The notes below the pieces were generated by a model. The model did not search any database, was not told the DNA's origin, and worked only from the letters and a program-made list of their open reading frames with translations. Source: Ornithodoros turicata (Eukaryota; Arthropoda; Arachnida; Ixodida; Argasidae). Taken from it: DNA of 64,000 bases. Location of the stretch: positions 2,700,447-2,764,446 of the forward strand of contig NW_026999318.1 of NCBI RefSeq assembly GCF_037126465.1. Reading direction: 5' to 3'. Position numbers and translations under genes: made by a program. Positions 1 to 10,259 of this stretch are shown in pieces; position 1 is the first letter of the stretch, and every line of letters starts with the position of its first letter.

Positions 1-253
1 GACACTGGCAACGATGTTATCCGCGCGGAGTGCCTGTTTGCATTATTTAATTTGTTTTTCATTAAAGAAAGGCATATTCTGCTTCCTGGATTCTTAGAAC
101 CTAACTTGAATTCGGACTCGGATTCGAAACATTTTGGATTCGTCCCATCTCTAATTATTTATTAATACATGAAGAAAAAAAAGAACCCTATGTCTCCCAA
201 TTCCAACAAATCCGCAAAGCGAACGATAACACAGTTCTTACTTGCACCTATAC

Positions 254-752
254 TTCAGGGGCTTTTAGTGCACATTTATCCGCACTTTACCCACCACACT
301 TTCTTTTCGTAGTAAACAAGTTGTAGATTATTGTTTTTCATCTTCGCTGGCTAGTCTATTTCCGAGCACAAAATGCTATGCATTCCAGTTTTTCGTAATC
401 TACACCATCCCATTCAGTGGTCATTCACTGGAGTGCTCATCCTGTGTCTCTTTGGCCTTTCCATTTTCAGCCTTCTTATTTTCGGCCTTCTGACAGTTCG
501 CCGTTATGATTTTTCGGTCTTTTGGCCCTCTGATAGTCCAGTGTTATGATTTTCTGCCTTTTGATAGGCTCAATACTTACACTTAATCAGCCTAAATAAA
601 TGCATTGCATTTAGCAACAGCTATTCAAAAAAAGAAAAGAGGAGAAGAAGGAAGCTCCTAAAAGAACCTACCTTGAACTCCGTCTTTATGTATAAATGAA
701 CAAGATAAAATGAAAAGAACTTGACGCGCGAGGAGGTCTCGGAGCACAAATT
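254..752 (+). repeat. Interspersed repeat, copy 1
   Basis: This stretch is matched in the same orientation by 4946-5446. Shared landmarks in order are a TAGTAAACA.GTTG block, AAATGCTATGCATTCCAGTT, a run of CTTTCGGCCTTCTGA-like words, TGCATTGCATTTAGCAACAGC, and GACGCGCGAG.AGGTCTCGGAGC. Its first 60 bases also match 3088-3140. No coding sequence is visible. It is an old unclassified interspersed element; the neighbouring Penelope tail suggests, but does not prove, a Penelope-related long-terminal-type repeat. Confidence 0.6.
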
Positions 753-2112
753 CCGTCTCATAATGCGCTGATTATTATCCGGAAACTTCAGTACTATATT
801 TTTAGACACTCCTTGTTTTCACAGGGTACTTCACATTACACCAGACCTTTCGTTCAGCGTAGAGTCACTAGTTCAGCGGAGAATCCCCAGCGACCCGGAG
901 CTTTTCCTTATCTTCGTCAGAAGGCCTCTCTTCGTTCGCAGTGCATTCAACGGTTCCTTCGACGCGGTTCAAAGACAGACGGGTACAGGTTTTGGGTCAT
1001 CCGGGTCTAGGACTTTTCGGTACAGGACCTCTCAGTACGGACATTTCGGTACACGGAGATTTCGGTCACGGCCACACCGCTGGGAGGTGGTCTTCGGCTT
1101 CTTAGTCATAAAACGGTGACTGTTTTTTTTTTTCGAGTACCTAAAATTGCGAGTACCTAGACTATGCATTAATCATGCAATGCGTTGTTTCAGTATGTCA
1201 TCCAAGGGAAATACTCGAAGCATCCCATGCACGATACATGTCTTTAGATGGTCGCCGCGAAAAGTATAATTTCCAGTCATTGCCTCTGCAGGGAGTGGCA
1301 GCATTAAGGCCGAAAAATCGAATCCCCGAACAAACGGAAAGTCAAAATTCAAGGCTAAGGTTAGGTTAAGTTTTCCTTATATGGTTAGTTCAAAATGAGT
1401 GTTTACAGTTTACACGCGCTTGGACGGACATTATGTTGAAATCTTGTACGAAAAAAATTGAACAATGTCTCTTCGGCCTTCAGATAGGTCGCTGTTTTGA
1501 TGTTTCGGCCCTTCGTCTATTGGCCGTTTTAATTTTTTGGCCTTTCGTGTTTTGACCTCTTGATGGGCTTCCCTCTGCAGGACACATAAGGGCTCTAGAA
1601 TGGTAGTAAATGTGGCGACGGGAGTATAGATGTTCCCCTAAAATTGCCTGTATCTGCATGCTGCAATGATCGCAAAGTAGCCTTTCTGCAGTGCCTTACG
1701 GGTGGCAACCAAAAGCGTAGGAAAGAATAACCCCGGAGAAAACGCTCCCTGGAAAAGTGCCCCCGGTATAGCAGGCGGGCATTTACTTATTTTGTAAATT
1801 ATTATTATTAAATTATATTATATTTTGTTATGATTACTTATTTTGCCATTGGACTTATTTTGTCCTACTCTCTTTCACAGAAGACATCCCAGGTGCCCAT
1901 TGTTAATGTAGGTCGTGAAAAATGTTATGTTCGTAAAAAAAGGAAATTAAGAGGTTGCCGGTCTTTTCAGCAAACGTATTTTCGTTGAAAGTCGTTAAAA
2001 AAAGAAAAAAGAAAGAAAGAAATGTCATTGTAATTTTTGATTTACAGTGAACAATGCAACGGACAACGAACTGATGTTTTCGTACGCTCAGAACCCTGTA
2101 ATGCCCTTACTT
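753..2112. other. No gene recognised
   Basis: Only short unconserved reading frames occur. Positions about 1005-1070 carry CGGTACA and TTTCGG words that are the reverse complement of the minisatellite at 2338-2455. Positions 1460-1570 again carry CTTTCGGCC-like words seen in the repeat at 254-752. Simple AT-rich runs lie around 1795-1850. I see no exon with both coding character and splice sites. Confidence 0.5.
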
Positions 2113-2250
2113 ATACAGGGTGTCTTTTTTTTAATAGAGATTTGTGATTAAAAATCTATAAGAGTCCCAGATATGCCGTTTGGGTGACAACAGCTGGCAA
2201 AGTATATCTGCCGCCCCAGAGATGTTAGAAGTGAAAACAGGACGTCTGTA
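2113..2250. repeat. MITE-like fragment with TACAGGGTGTC end
   Basis: The segment begins TATACAGGGTGTCTTTTTTT, the same outer sequence as 36447-36470. Its far end contains, in reverse complement, the words TCCTGTTTT.ACTTCTA and CATCTC.GGG.CGGC found near 36515-36545. The two loci are therefore copies of one family. The TACAGGGTG start at a TA dinucleotide is usual for Tc1/mariner-derived non-autonomous elements. No transposase is present. Confidence 0.45.
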
Positions 2251-2337
2251 GCTCATACATGTTTAATAAAAAATCTGTATTGAGAACAAAACACGCTGTC
2301 ATAACCAATAAGCCAAATACTATACTCCGGCGGTATG

Positions 2338-2455
2338 GTCGTGTACCGAAATGTCTTTGTACCGAAAGGTCCATGTACCGAAAGGTCCGTGTACCGAAAT
2401 GTTCGTACCGAAAGGTCCTGTACCAAAATCTCCTGTACCGAAAGGTCCGTATCCC
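2338..2455 (+). repeat. Minisatellite (ACCGAAAGGTCC-type units)
   Basis: About seven degenerate units of 14-18 bases share GTACCGAAAGGTCC or GTACCGAAATGT. Three overlapping reading frames run through it because of the repeat, and none looks like a protein. The reverse-complement motif recurs once at about 1020-1065. Confidence 0.65.
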
Positions 2456-2529
2456 GGGTCATCCATCCAACGCGCAACCGGCAAGGAGTGTCTAAAGATG
2501 GAAAATCCAGGGAACCGGTATCGAAAAAT

Positions 2530-3087
2530 TGGGGGTATCTCAAAATAAAGTGATCGACGTCCCCGTTGAAAAATAAACTACTGTAAATAAATGTTATCTG
2601 CAAACACCGAACTTTTACTAACCTAATACTAACTAACGCGCTGTTCCGTCGCGCCCGCCTCGCTAATCTCGAGCCTACAAAAATGTGGATTTCGTTCTCT
2701 AAAATGACTTGGACAGACATCGAAATTTGTTGAGTTTGTTTGGTAAATAGTGATGTCGGACATTTAACCACGGCATATCATCGTACTAAGCAATCGACCA
2801 TTGTCGTTGGTTTTCCTTGTTTCGCGGACGTGAATTTGGGTTCCGGAAAAGACAGTTGCTCATTGCGTGGCCGGAAATAATTGTGCAGCGGTCGCTTGAT
2901 CGATTTTTCTTATTGGTTCTCGTGGAGCGTTGATGAAAAAAAAAAAGAAAACAAAAATAATAAAGATAAAAATGAAAATAAATCGATCAATACAAGAAAG
3001 AGAACAACAAAGAAAGTTGCAGTTCTAAATGCCGTTATCCTAAGGAACATTTATCTGTGTGTATTCCTATCTATCTAAATTTCAAGG
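2530..3087. other. No gene recognised
   Basis: The stretch is AT-rich, with poly-A-like simple sequence at 2935-3000. No coding signal, RNA gene or repeat match was found, apart from the repeat fragment that starts at 3088. Confidence 0.4.
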
Positions 3088-3442
3088 GCTTTTAGGGCAC
3101 AATTATCCACACTTTACCCACAACACACTTTCTTTTCTTAATATAGTCCAATTGCAGGGAATAGACATCTTTACTAGCTTGAACCGCACCGGCTTTCAAC
3201 AAACATAACAAAATACAGTTAACGTTTCGGGTCCCATTCGAGTCCCATCATCAGAATGACGCTGTCCTGGTCGTCACCGGGTATTTACGTAGAAGAGGAG
3301 CGTATCATTCTGGGAGGGAGCCTGGTCGTCGATTGATAGCTTCTTTTGTTTTCTTTATGTGCCATGACCGCAGCTGTCTCCTCACCCCCCATTTGTTCTT
3401 TTTCGCCAGAATGCATGGGTTGTCCAGGTCTAACACGTGCCC

Positions 3443-3757
3443 ACCAGCTCCGGTGGCGCAGCGGTAACGCGTGCGCTTGGAGACTGGGAGGTCCGCGGTT
3501 CGAATCCGCGGGCCGGCTGTGCCGTCTGGGGTTTTTCCTGGGTTTCCCTCAGATGTGTAATAGGCGTATGCCGGCACAGTTCCCTTGAAGTCGGCCCATG
3601 GACGCAGCTATCCTCCCCCCGAGCGGATTCCGCTCGGTCTTCCACTTCACCCTTTCCTCTCCTCCTCTCCACCTTTCCCTTCCCGAGAAACATGCCGCCT
3701 AATCAGGCAGGCAGACCTCTCGGGTTCCTCCCAACGACACTCCTCCTCCTCCTCCTC
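3443..3757 (+). mobile_element. tRNA-derived SINE
   Basis: The head is tRNA-like, with an A-box TGGCGCAGCGG at 3454-3464 and a B-box GGTTCGAATCC at 3497-3507. These are the internal RNA polymerase III promoter parts. An unrelated body and a CTCC/TCC-rich tail at 3740-3757 follow. A 13-base target duplication CTAACACGTGCCC flanks it (3430-3442 and 3758-3770). It interrupts the Penelope GIY-YIG coding sequence in the HARKTGHV..LDLDN stretch. Short open frames inside it are not genes. Confidence 0.88.
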
Positions 3758-3903
3758 CTAACACGTGCCCTGTTTTGCGCGCGTGTTCACACAGTTCTGT
3801 TGGGTTTGTTGCTGATTTCTCGATATCTTTCTTTTGTTCCTTCATTCTTGTTCGTGTCTTCCTTCCTGTTTCTCCGATGTACAAGGCAGGGCAATCTTGA
3901 CAA

Positions 3904-4080
3904 CCCAAGCAGCACAATGTACTGAAAGTCGAGTGCAATAGGGGTGGACGGGTAGGTGGAAGGCCTTGAACAGACTCATGAAGCTAAAGTGCATTGATAA
4001 GACACATACCATCCACCCCTATTGCTCTGTCCACTGTCCACCGTCCACCCCAAGAAGCACAGTACATTGTGCTGCTTGGG
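3904..4080. mobile_element. MITE, 177 bp, with CCCAAGCAGCAC inverted ends
   Basis: The first 20 bases, CCCAAGCAGCACAATGTACT, are repeated as an exact reverse complement at the right end, and AA flanks both sides. The interior also folds back around GTGCAATAGGGGTGGA. It splits the Penelope coding sequence between VVYEV and CQDC. A second, incomplete copy starts at 37981. No coding capacity; the superfamily is unknown. Confidence 0.8.
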
Positions 4081-4250
4081 AAGATACCTCGTATACAACG
4101 CCTCGTTCTTCTTCCGGTGGTGTTCTGTCCTTGGGGTGGCTTAGTACGTTTCTCAGTGTTGTCGTGGGGTTAAATGCAGTTTTAAAGGAGTACAGAGGGC
4201 CATCCAAAAATAAATTTCAGATTAAGACATCTGATGAAAGTGTGTGTGTC

Positions 4251-4945
4251 ATTATACCGAATAGCGCGAAAGGTTTTGATGTGTGCAGTTTGTTTCCCAG
4301 AAAAAAACTCACATAAACATAGCTCCGCGCCTTCACCCTTAACTCGCCACTCCAGCTATAACGAGGATGAGGAGGTATGATGGCACGTCACCGATGACGG
4401 CATAAGGAGACTCGTTCTGGTTTGCCGGTCAGTGGGGGTCAGCGCATTGTCCCTTTGCCGCCGTCAACCTGTTTTGCCAGTTCACCCGGAGAATTGGGGA
4501 TAGAAGGAGCGGCCGAAGCATTACCGAGCAAGGAGAAAGGCTTTATCAGAACCCCGAACAGCCGAGTAGCAGACGACAGCGGAGTAGCAGATAACATTTT
4601 CTAGGCCAATCAGCGAGCGTTCTCCTTATAGCGTCAGCGCGAGGTTCCAGGCAGATCACAGGCTGGTACTGCTCTTCACCACCTTTGCGCACGGTCGCTT
4701 TTTGCGGCGTATTTTAAATTCAATTTCTGCGATAATTATGACTCTGTGGTGTAAATTACTTCGTATGGTGCATCTTACTGGCAAACTTAACAGTTTTATA
4801 GGAAGAAAACTGGGTGTTAAAAATGACTTCTGTACTACTTTAATGTTCACCTGGGAGAGCACCCGTTTAATTGGTTCTGACACACTCTTCAGTTATGTTT
4901 GTGTCCTTATGTTTGTTGAAAGCCGGTGCGGTTCAAACTAGTAAA
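4251..4945. other. No gene recognised; Penelope tail at its right end
   Basis: Small frames such as 4422-4604 have no family resemblance. Positions 4897-4945 repeat, in plus orientation, the Penelope tail words TGTTGAAAGCCGGTGCGG and CTAGTAAAGAT that occur in minus orientation at 3165-3210. The tail then runs straight into the repeat at 4946. Confidence 0.45.
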
Positions 4946-5446
4946 GATTTCTCTTCTTAGTAAACAGGTTGCAATTTTTTTAAAAATCTTCTCTGGCTAG
5001 TCCGGGGATCAAATGCTATGCATTCCAGTTATTTGATTTGTAATACAAGAGCCACAACGTTTTCATAATCTGCAAATCCCATTCAGTTGTCATCCACTGG
5101 GGTTTCCACCCTGTGTCTCTTTGGCCTTTCCATTTTCAGCCTTCTGATTTTCGGCCTTCTGACAGTTCAGCGTTATGATTTTTCGGTCTTTTGGCTTTCG
5201 GGCTTCTGATAGTTCGGCGTTAGTTTTCGGCCTTCTGATATGTAGTTCGGCGTTATGATTTTCGGCCTTTTGATAGGCTCAATACTTACACCTCTAAATA
5301 ACTGCATTGCATTTAGCAACAGCTATCCAAACAAAGAAAAAAAAAGAGAAGGAAGCTCCTAAAACTCCTTGAACTCCGTCTGTATGTATAAATATACAAG
5401 ATAAAATGAACGGAACATGACGCGCGAGAAGGTCTCGGAGCACAAA
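4946..5446 (+). repeat. Interspersed repeat, copy 2
   Basis: Same order of landmarks as 254-752 (see that entry), ending with the shared TCTCGGAGCACAAAT. It diverges by small indels and has an extra CTTTCGGGCTTCTGA unit. Because copy 2 begins at a Penelope tail, the family may be the region next to a Penelope terminal repeat. Confidence 0.6.
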
Positions 5447-8439
5447 TGGGCGTGCACTAGCAAAAAGAAAAGGAAACGGCGAATTATTATTATGGGAGGC
5501 GACGGTATGATTTCTAGCATTTTTTTCAGCATTACGAAGATTACAGTACAGTCCGGTTGAAAGCTGCTGTAAAGAATGACTGAAAAGCCCGGCTTGCACT
5601 AACCAGAAATACGGGAGATTTAACCTTAGCCTTATGTGACAGCTCAAACAGTTGATTGAGTCCGCACAAACTAGAACCGGCAAAATTGGGCAAATTGACG
5701 TTTCACGTGGAGCTAATAAACTCGTGTCACTCTTCTATACCCGCACCGTGCGTAGAGGGGCAGGCTTATGGGATAATCCCTTTACGAGCAGCTAAGCAAC
5801 CTTTTGTGCTGGTCTCCAAGGCCACGCTCTAAGTTAGTGGGCCATGAAAGTAATGAGAAGAGAGAGAAAGAGGATGCAGGAATCAGCATGCCATCCACAC
5901 CCCACACGAGCTAGCGCCATGATGCGCATGCGCACCCCTTGCACCGCGGATGGATACATTCAGCGCAGTTTCTCCTTTGCGTCACCCGATGGCGCCACAG
6001 AGTGACATGCTTTCAGTCGGCATGCATGTGTACTCAGATTTCATGCTTTTGTATAAAAACAAAAAGTGGTAGACATATAAATTTGGCGTCTATCGATTCC
6101 TGAAATATTTAGAGAACAAGTAAATGCAAAGTTTTTTTTTTTTTTTTGAAATGGCTATAGAAGTTTAATAAAAACCTGTTCAAAGAGGGAGGAGAAAAAT
6201 TGTGTATTTTTTTCACATTCGTGACGTCGCCATAAAATACATACCACATGTATGAGAAATCTAATAACATTATTCTGTTCATCCCTTCTTCCTCTATATG
6301 GTGAAACCACCCGCGTCAAAATCTGCGCGGTGGTTACCGAGAAAAAGCATAAAACCTGTTCCATAGCAAATACATTGGGATGGAGAGCTGGTACGCCCTC
6401 TTAAAGGGTCTCTGACCAGAACCTGGACAATGTCTTTGTTTGTATGGATAACGAACCTACATGTTCCGTCCATGTTACAACTGAAACGCTTCGTCTCTGC
6501 TGAGCTGCCAACTATTCCAAACAAGGAGTCGAAAAGCGGTTTCAATTTCTGCCCTCAACTCGTGCGATCAGCGCAAAACTCTAGCTATTATGCAGTGGTT
6601 TTCCCATGTGTATGACGTCAAACGCCCGCGACGTTTATTGGTGGAAAGTCCACACCGGAGGTTCGGGTGGTTTCCGCAACTTCCGTATTGCTGGGTGCTT
6701 TTTCAATATGGACGCGGATGCACAGTGGAGTCGACAAGTCAGCTTTTCAGCTACCTTTCAGCAGCTGAGAGGCACCTGCTACGTGCAACAGAGTTTGGAG
6801 GCCTTGCTTTTGAAATGTTGAGCCGCGAATCGACTTCAGCATGAAGAGGAAGTTCCAACGACAGACTGTTAGATGAGCTTTCAGCATCCATCACGATGAA
6901 GCACATGAACAGTTTGTGTAAATTTCATGTTTGACGGCGCCGTGTAAAGGGGGGCCGGAGTGGTTCATGCATAACAATGCCGAAAGAAGTCGAGTGCTTA
7001 TGTTGCAAGGAGCTGCCCTTAAAGTAGCATATTTAGAACGTCGAGGGCAGCACGAACCTAGCGCTCATATTCACAAGTAAGAAGCATGTCTCATGCACAA
7101 TCATGCTGGTTGGTTTCAGTACAAAATAGTTATTCTGAACTTTTCGTTATTGTTCGTCACTTATTCAGAAAGAGTGCAGCTGAATTAATACTCGGCGTCC
7201 TACTAGGTTTAGCTTTGTTCAAAGCTTGCGTGTCTCATACAGGAAATACATACACTACATACCAACAGTTCGTGAGATGGGTGTTGCACAAACTTAAAAA
7301 AAACAACAACAAACAAACAAGAGAATCGTTATACCAGTCTGCGCGGTGAACAGGATACGCCAAGCCTTTCCCATAGTAACTACTACATGCTTTAAATACC
7401 CAAGATACTAGGTGGAAGTACCCCCTACAGGGGGTGCCCTTGCAGTTTCAGCTGTAGACACATGTCGGTAATGATATAACTATAATAATGACCCCCCTCT
7501 CCCGAACTTTTTTCAACACTCCTCCATGCTTGGGATTCTGGATAAACCACTGTGCTGACCCCTGACACAAAGCACCATCTCATCAGCCTGCTCCGCCTGG
7601 TAAGAATTACATTGGGCTCTCAATTCCACCACAGACACAAATCCAATCCTGTTCTGACGCATCCTTTTGTCCACCCATCCAGTCAATATGTCGTAAGTGT
7701 TGTTCGAACTCTGTCTGATAGCACCCAAATAGTATTGTTTAAGCACCTCAAGTATTTTAATGATCGTAACGTGGAAGTAAATCAGACTGTTATGCAGGTT
7801 ACCCTGTGAGTGACCTCCGGTTCCTGCTCTCAGTCCTCCAGAAGTGCTCACTACACAAGTTGACTATCGAAAACCTCAATCTTCCATGCATGATGTAAAA
7901 CCCCAGTTCGCTTGCTTCCTGGCCATTTTTTCATTCTCAATCTTCCTTTTGTGTGCAAAGTGCACACGCAGTTCGAGTAGGATGTAGACCTTGAGGAACC
8001 AAGCTTTGTATCTTGGGCTGCTGAAGTACTCAAGTAGGCATGTTGTAGTCAAAGATGATGTAACATGAAATGTGGTTCATATAGTTTATTGTGGCACTCA
8101 GATAATATCTTCATAATATGTCTGCAGAGATTGCTCCAAAATAGCATATGTCATGCACCGTCATACATTGTTGGGCTTCTGGGAAAAATCATGATTCACC
8201 TGATACAGACGGCAGCCTTTGTAACTGTGTCTGACACATTTTTAGCAGCCACTGTTTTAAAATATGCATTAAAAATGCTCCAACAATGAAAGTATCACGA
8301 AGTTCTTCATTTCATTTGCTTACTTTAAAGACCCTTGTGAAGGCATTTACATAAAGGGGGAGGTTTTTTATCCAAAAAAGACAAATACCAAAATGATGTA
8401 CACAAAATTCGTTCACTCACCACAAAGAAATTCATTCAA
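5447..8439. other. No gene recognised
   Basis: No frame here shows a known domain, and no convincing chain of exons was found. A short word AAAGGGTCTCTGACCAGAA at 6405-6423 recurs in reverse complement at about 35766-35783, so both may hold a small shared repeat. A GC-rich tract near 5880-6000 and A-rich runs near 6130 and 7290 are the only compositional marks. Confidence 0.4.
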
Positions 8440-8905
8440 TCTGAAAATGATCATAGCACTTGGAAATAAATGACGATACATTTTGTTCTGATGTTATGTG
8501 GGCAGGAAGGTCATTCCAGTTTGACACCATCAGCTGGTGCGGAGAGTAGAGGAATTTTTTTGTTTGTGTAGGTGGAGCAAGTACTTTGTGCGGGTCATCA
8601 AATCTTGGAAGTAACTTATGAGGGGATTCACAGTAAGTGGGGTGAGGAGGAGTGTGACCGTAATATAACTTATGAAAGAATGCCAGGCCTGATACCTTTC
8701 ATCTGGTAATCAAAGGAGTAAGAAAGAGTTTGGCTTTAATGGCTGAGACGCTGGAAAAAGGATGATAATCACGAGCGACAAACATTGCGGTTCTGTACAA
8801 ATTCTACTTTTTCGATTAAGAGATGTTGGGATGGGTTCCAGATTGCAGAGGCATGTTCCAGTTCTTTTGAACATGGCAGTTGATGTTCTGAGACTGGAAC
8901 ACATA
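8440..8905 (-). pseudogene. CR1/Jockey-like LINE, C-terminal fragment of reverse transcriptase ORF
   Basis: Minus-strand frames give LEHASAIWNPSQHLLIEKVE, then VQNR, then HPFSSVSAIKAKL. Further on come YYGHTPPHPTYCESPHKLLP and SNWNDLPAHITS. This is the usual end of CR1/Jockey-type ORF2 proteins: the LE.AS.IW.P..., the VQ..., and the N.LP words after the reverse transcriptase thumb. The pieces are in different frames, and the upstream catalytic part is missing, so this is a 5'-truncated dead copy. Confidence 0.65.
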
Positions 8906-8974
8906 GAAAAGACACATACATACAAAGCATCAAGTGCCTAAGAAATGAATGATGAAAGAAGGCAGTCACTGGAA

Positions 8975-9048
8975 AGGTTAGCCAGTAGTAGGACTTGAAC
9001 CCACATCTTCTGTATTACCGATCCAGGACCCTTACCAATTGAGCTAAG
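8975..9048 (-). repeat. tRNA-like sequence (SINE head or truncated tRNA)
   Basis: The minus strand reads TTAGCTCAATTGGTAAGG (A-box/D-arm), then a possible anticodon arm CTGGA-TCGGTAA-TACAG, then GTGGGTTCAAGTCCTAC (T-arm with B-box) and TGGCTAACC. The 5' half of an acceptor stem is missing, because the sequence begins exactly where the poly(A) end of the Tx1/L1-like LINE stops. It may be a tRNA-derived SINE head or a tRNA gene cut by the LINE. It is not called a functional tRNA. Confidence 0.5.
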
Positions 9049-9346
9049 CTTTTTTTTTTTTCGTTTATTATGGTTCATGGCGCTACGTACAAGGATGACA
9101 TGAGTGAATGAATAACAATATTTGCATTATGTACAACTCATTGAAAACTGCTGCACATTAACATAATACAGCACAAAATGAGAGCAATGCGCATTACAAA
9201 ACCAAACTCCACAACAACCCAAACGCCGCGAAACGTTACAAACACAAAACCCCACATGAACAAGGAAAAGTAAGCTTAGTATAACAAGGACACGTAGAAG
9301 AAGTAGGAGCATGAAGACATGAGCAGGACTGACTGGTAAGAAAAAA

Positions 9347-10087
9347 TTAGTAGTCTACGGGGCCCGTTCGTAAGAGATTGATGACGTTCAGCCAGGTGTG
9401 CGCAGTTTCGTCAGAGGATGTGAACACTAAAAAGTGCGCTAACGAAAACGCCATGCGACGGAATATGGGCCAGGAGCCGACCGGTGGCTCGTTTGCGTCA
9501 TATATTCGTCGAGCTATCCACAGTGCATATAACCCCAACAGGAGTAGGATGTCCAGAGGCATGTCGCATCCAAGCCTGGCAGGAAAGAAGCGTATAGCAC
9601 GGGAATTTAAGTAGATGTCCCTTTTGAATGCGCGCTGGAAAACATCCCAAAAGAAGATGGCGTTCGACAATAAAGAAAAGCGTTCTCAGTGTTTTCCTCT
9701 TCCGGACAAAGACGGCAATTGAAATTATTCCATGGCACCCAGAACCCTCTGTCGCGCAGCCACGCACGAAGCGGTAGCGTTCCAGTGCCGATAGAAGAAA
9801 GTCTTCACCTTTGGACGCACTGGCATGCGCCGTACACGCAAGAGAACATCACCACCAGGCTGGGGTGCAAACATCGTACGGTATATTGGAGGCGGAAAAA
9901 GCGAATTCAGAAGAGCGTGATAGAGGCGTTTCCGAGTCGTTTCAAAGATGAACTCTCTAGAGAACCTTGCCAGGAGGAATCTGAACGAGGCTGCTACCTC
10001 TTTGTAGAAGCCCCAAACAACCATAGGCCTGTCATATACTGTCGACAGTAACAGTTCCGGTAGCTCATCATGAAGGATGGCAGCAGT
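9347..10087 (-). pseudogene. Tx1/L1-like ORF2, C-terminal region
   Basis: The frames encode the segment after the reverse transcriptase: AAILHDELPELLL, then FPPPIYRTMFAPQPGGD, a Cys-rich stretch (CRLCPEEENTE then FLYC in one frame) and FFWDVFQRAFKRDIYLN, ending at the stop at 9347. In Tx1/L1 ORF2 proteins this region follows the thumb and binds RNA or DNA. Three overlapping frames must be combined, so at least two frameshifts are present. It continues 15508-17255 directly: removing the I-clade LINE joins ...HPFLQHC with TAAILHD. Confidence 0.75.
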
Positions 10088-10259
10088 TGATGATGATTGG
10101 GAGTTTAGTGGCGGAACGACAACAAAGATCATAATGCGCCAAAACTCGGATGTGTAAAATAAATTTAATTTAAAAATATACTGATTGTTTTAAAATGATA
10201 AAAAATATTCAAGTATTCAAAAGGTGTGTAAATCTCTGCATAAAAGGGTAACTGTGAAA

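Larger units (their letters stand above)
3217..4250 (-). pseudogene. Penelope-like element, C-terminal GIY-YIG endonuclease (three pieces)
   Basis: On the minus strand three pieces join in order. 4207-4081 encodes ...NVLSHPKDRTPPEE..GVVYEV. 3903-3758 encodes CQDCPALYIGETGRKTRTRM and ends ELCEHARKTGHV. 3442-3305 encodes LDLDNPCILAKKNKWG, then INRRPGSLPE. This is the GIY-YIG nuclease end of a Penelope-like element ORF: CxxC pair, YIGETGR, HxxxTGH, and the final INR..G motif. It nicks DNA for target-primed reverse transcription in intact elements. The reverse transcriptase part is absent. The gaps are exactly the MITE at 3904-4080 and the SINE at 3443-3757. The 3' tail about 3217-3165 reappears in the other orientation at 4897-4945. 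Confidence 0.8.

Noticed and set aside
3437..3925. 162-codon plus-strand frame
   Set aside because: It runs through the SINE and antisense to the Penelope fragment, and shows no protein character.
8975..9048. Functional tRNA gene (Thr-like)
   Set aside because: The 5' acceptor strand is missing, the anticodon arm has mismatches, and U33 is not clear. Treated as a SINE head or truncated remnant.
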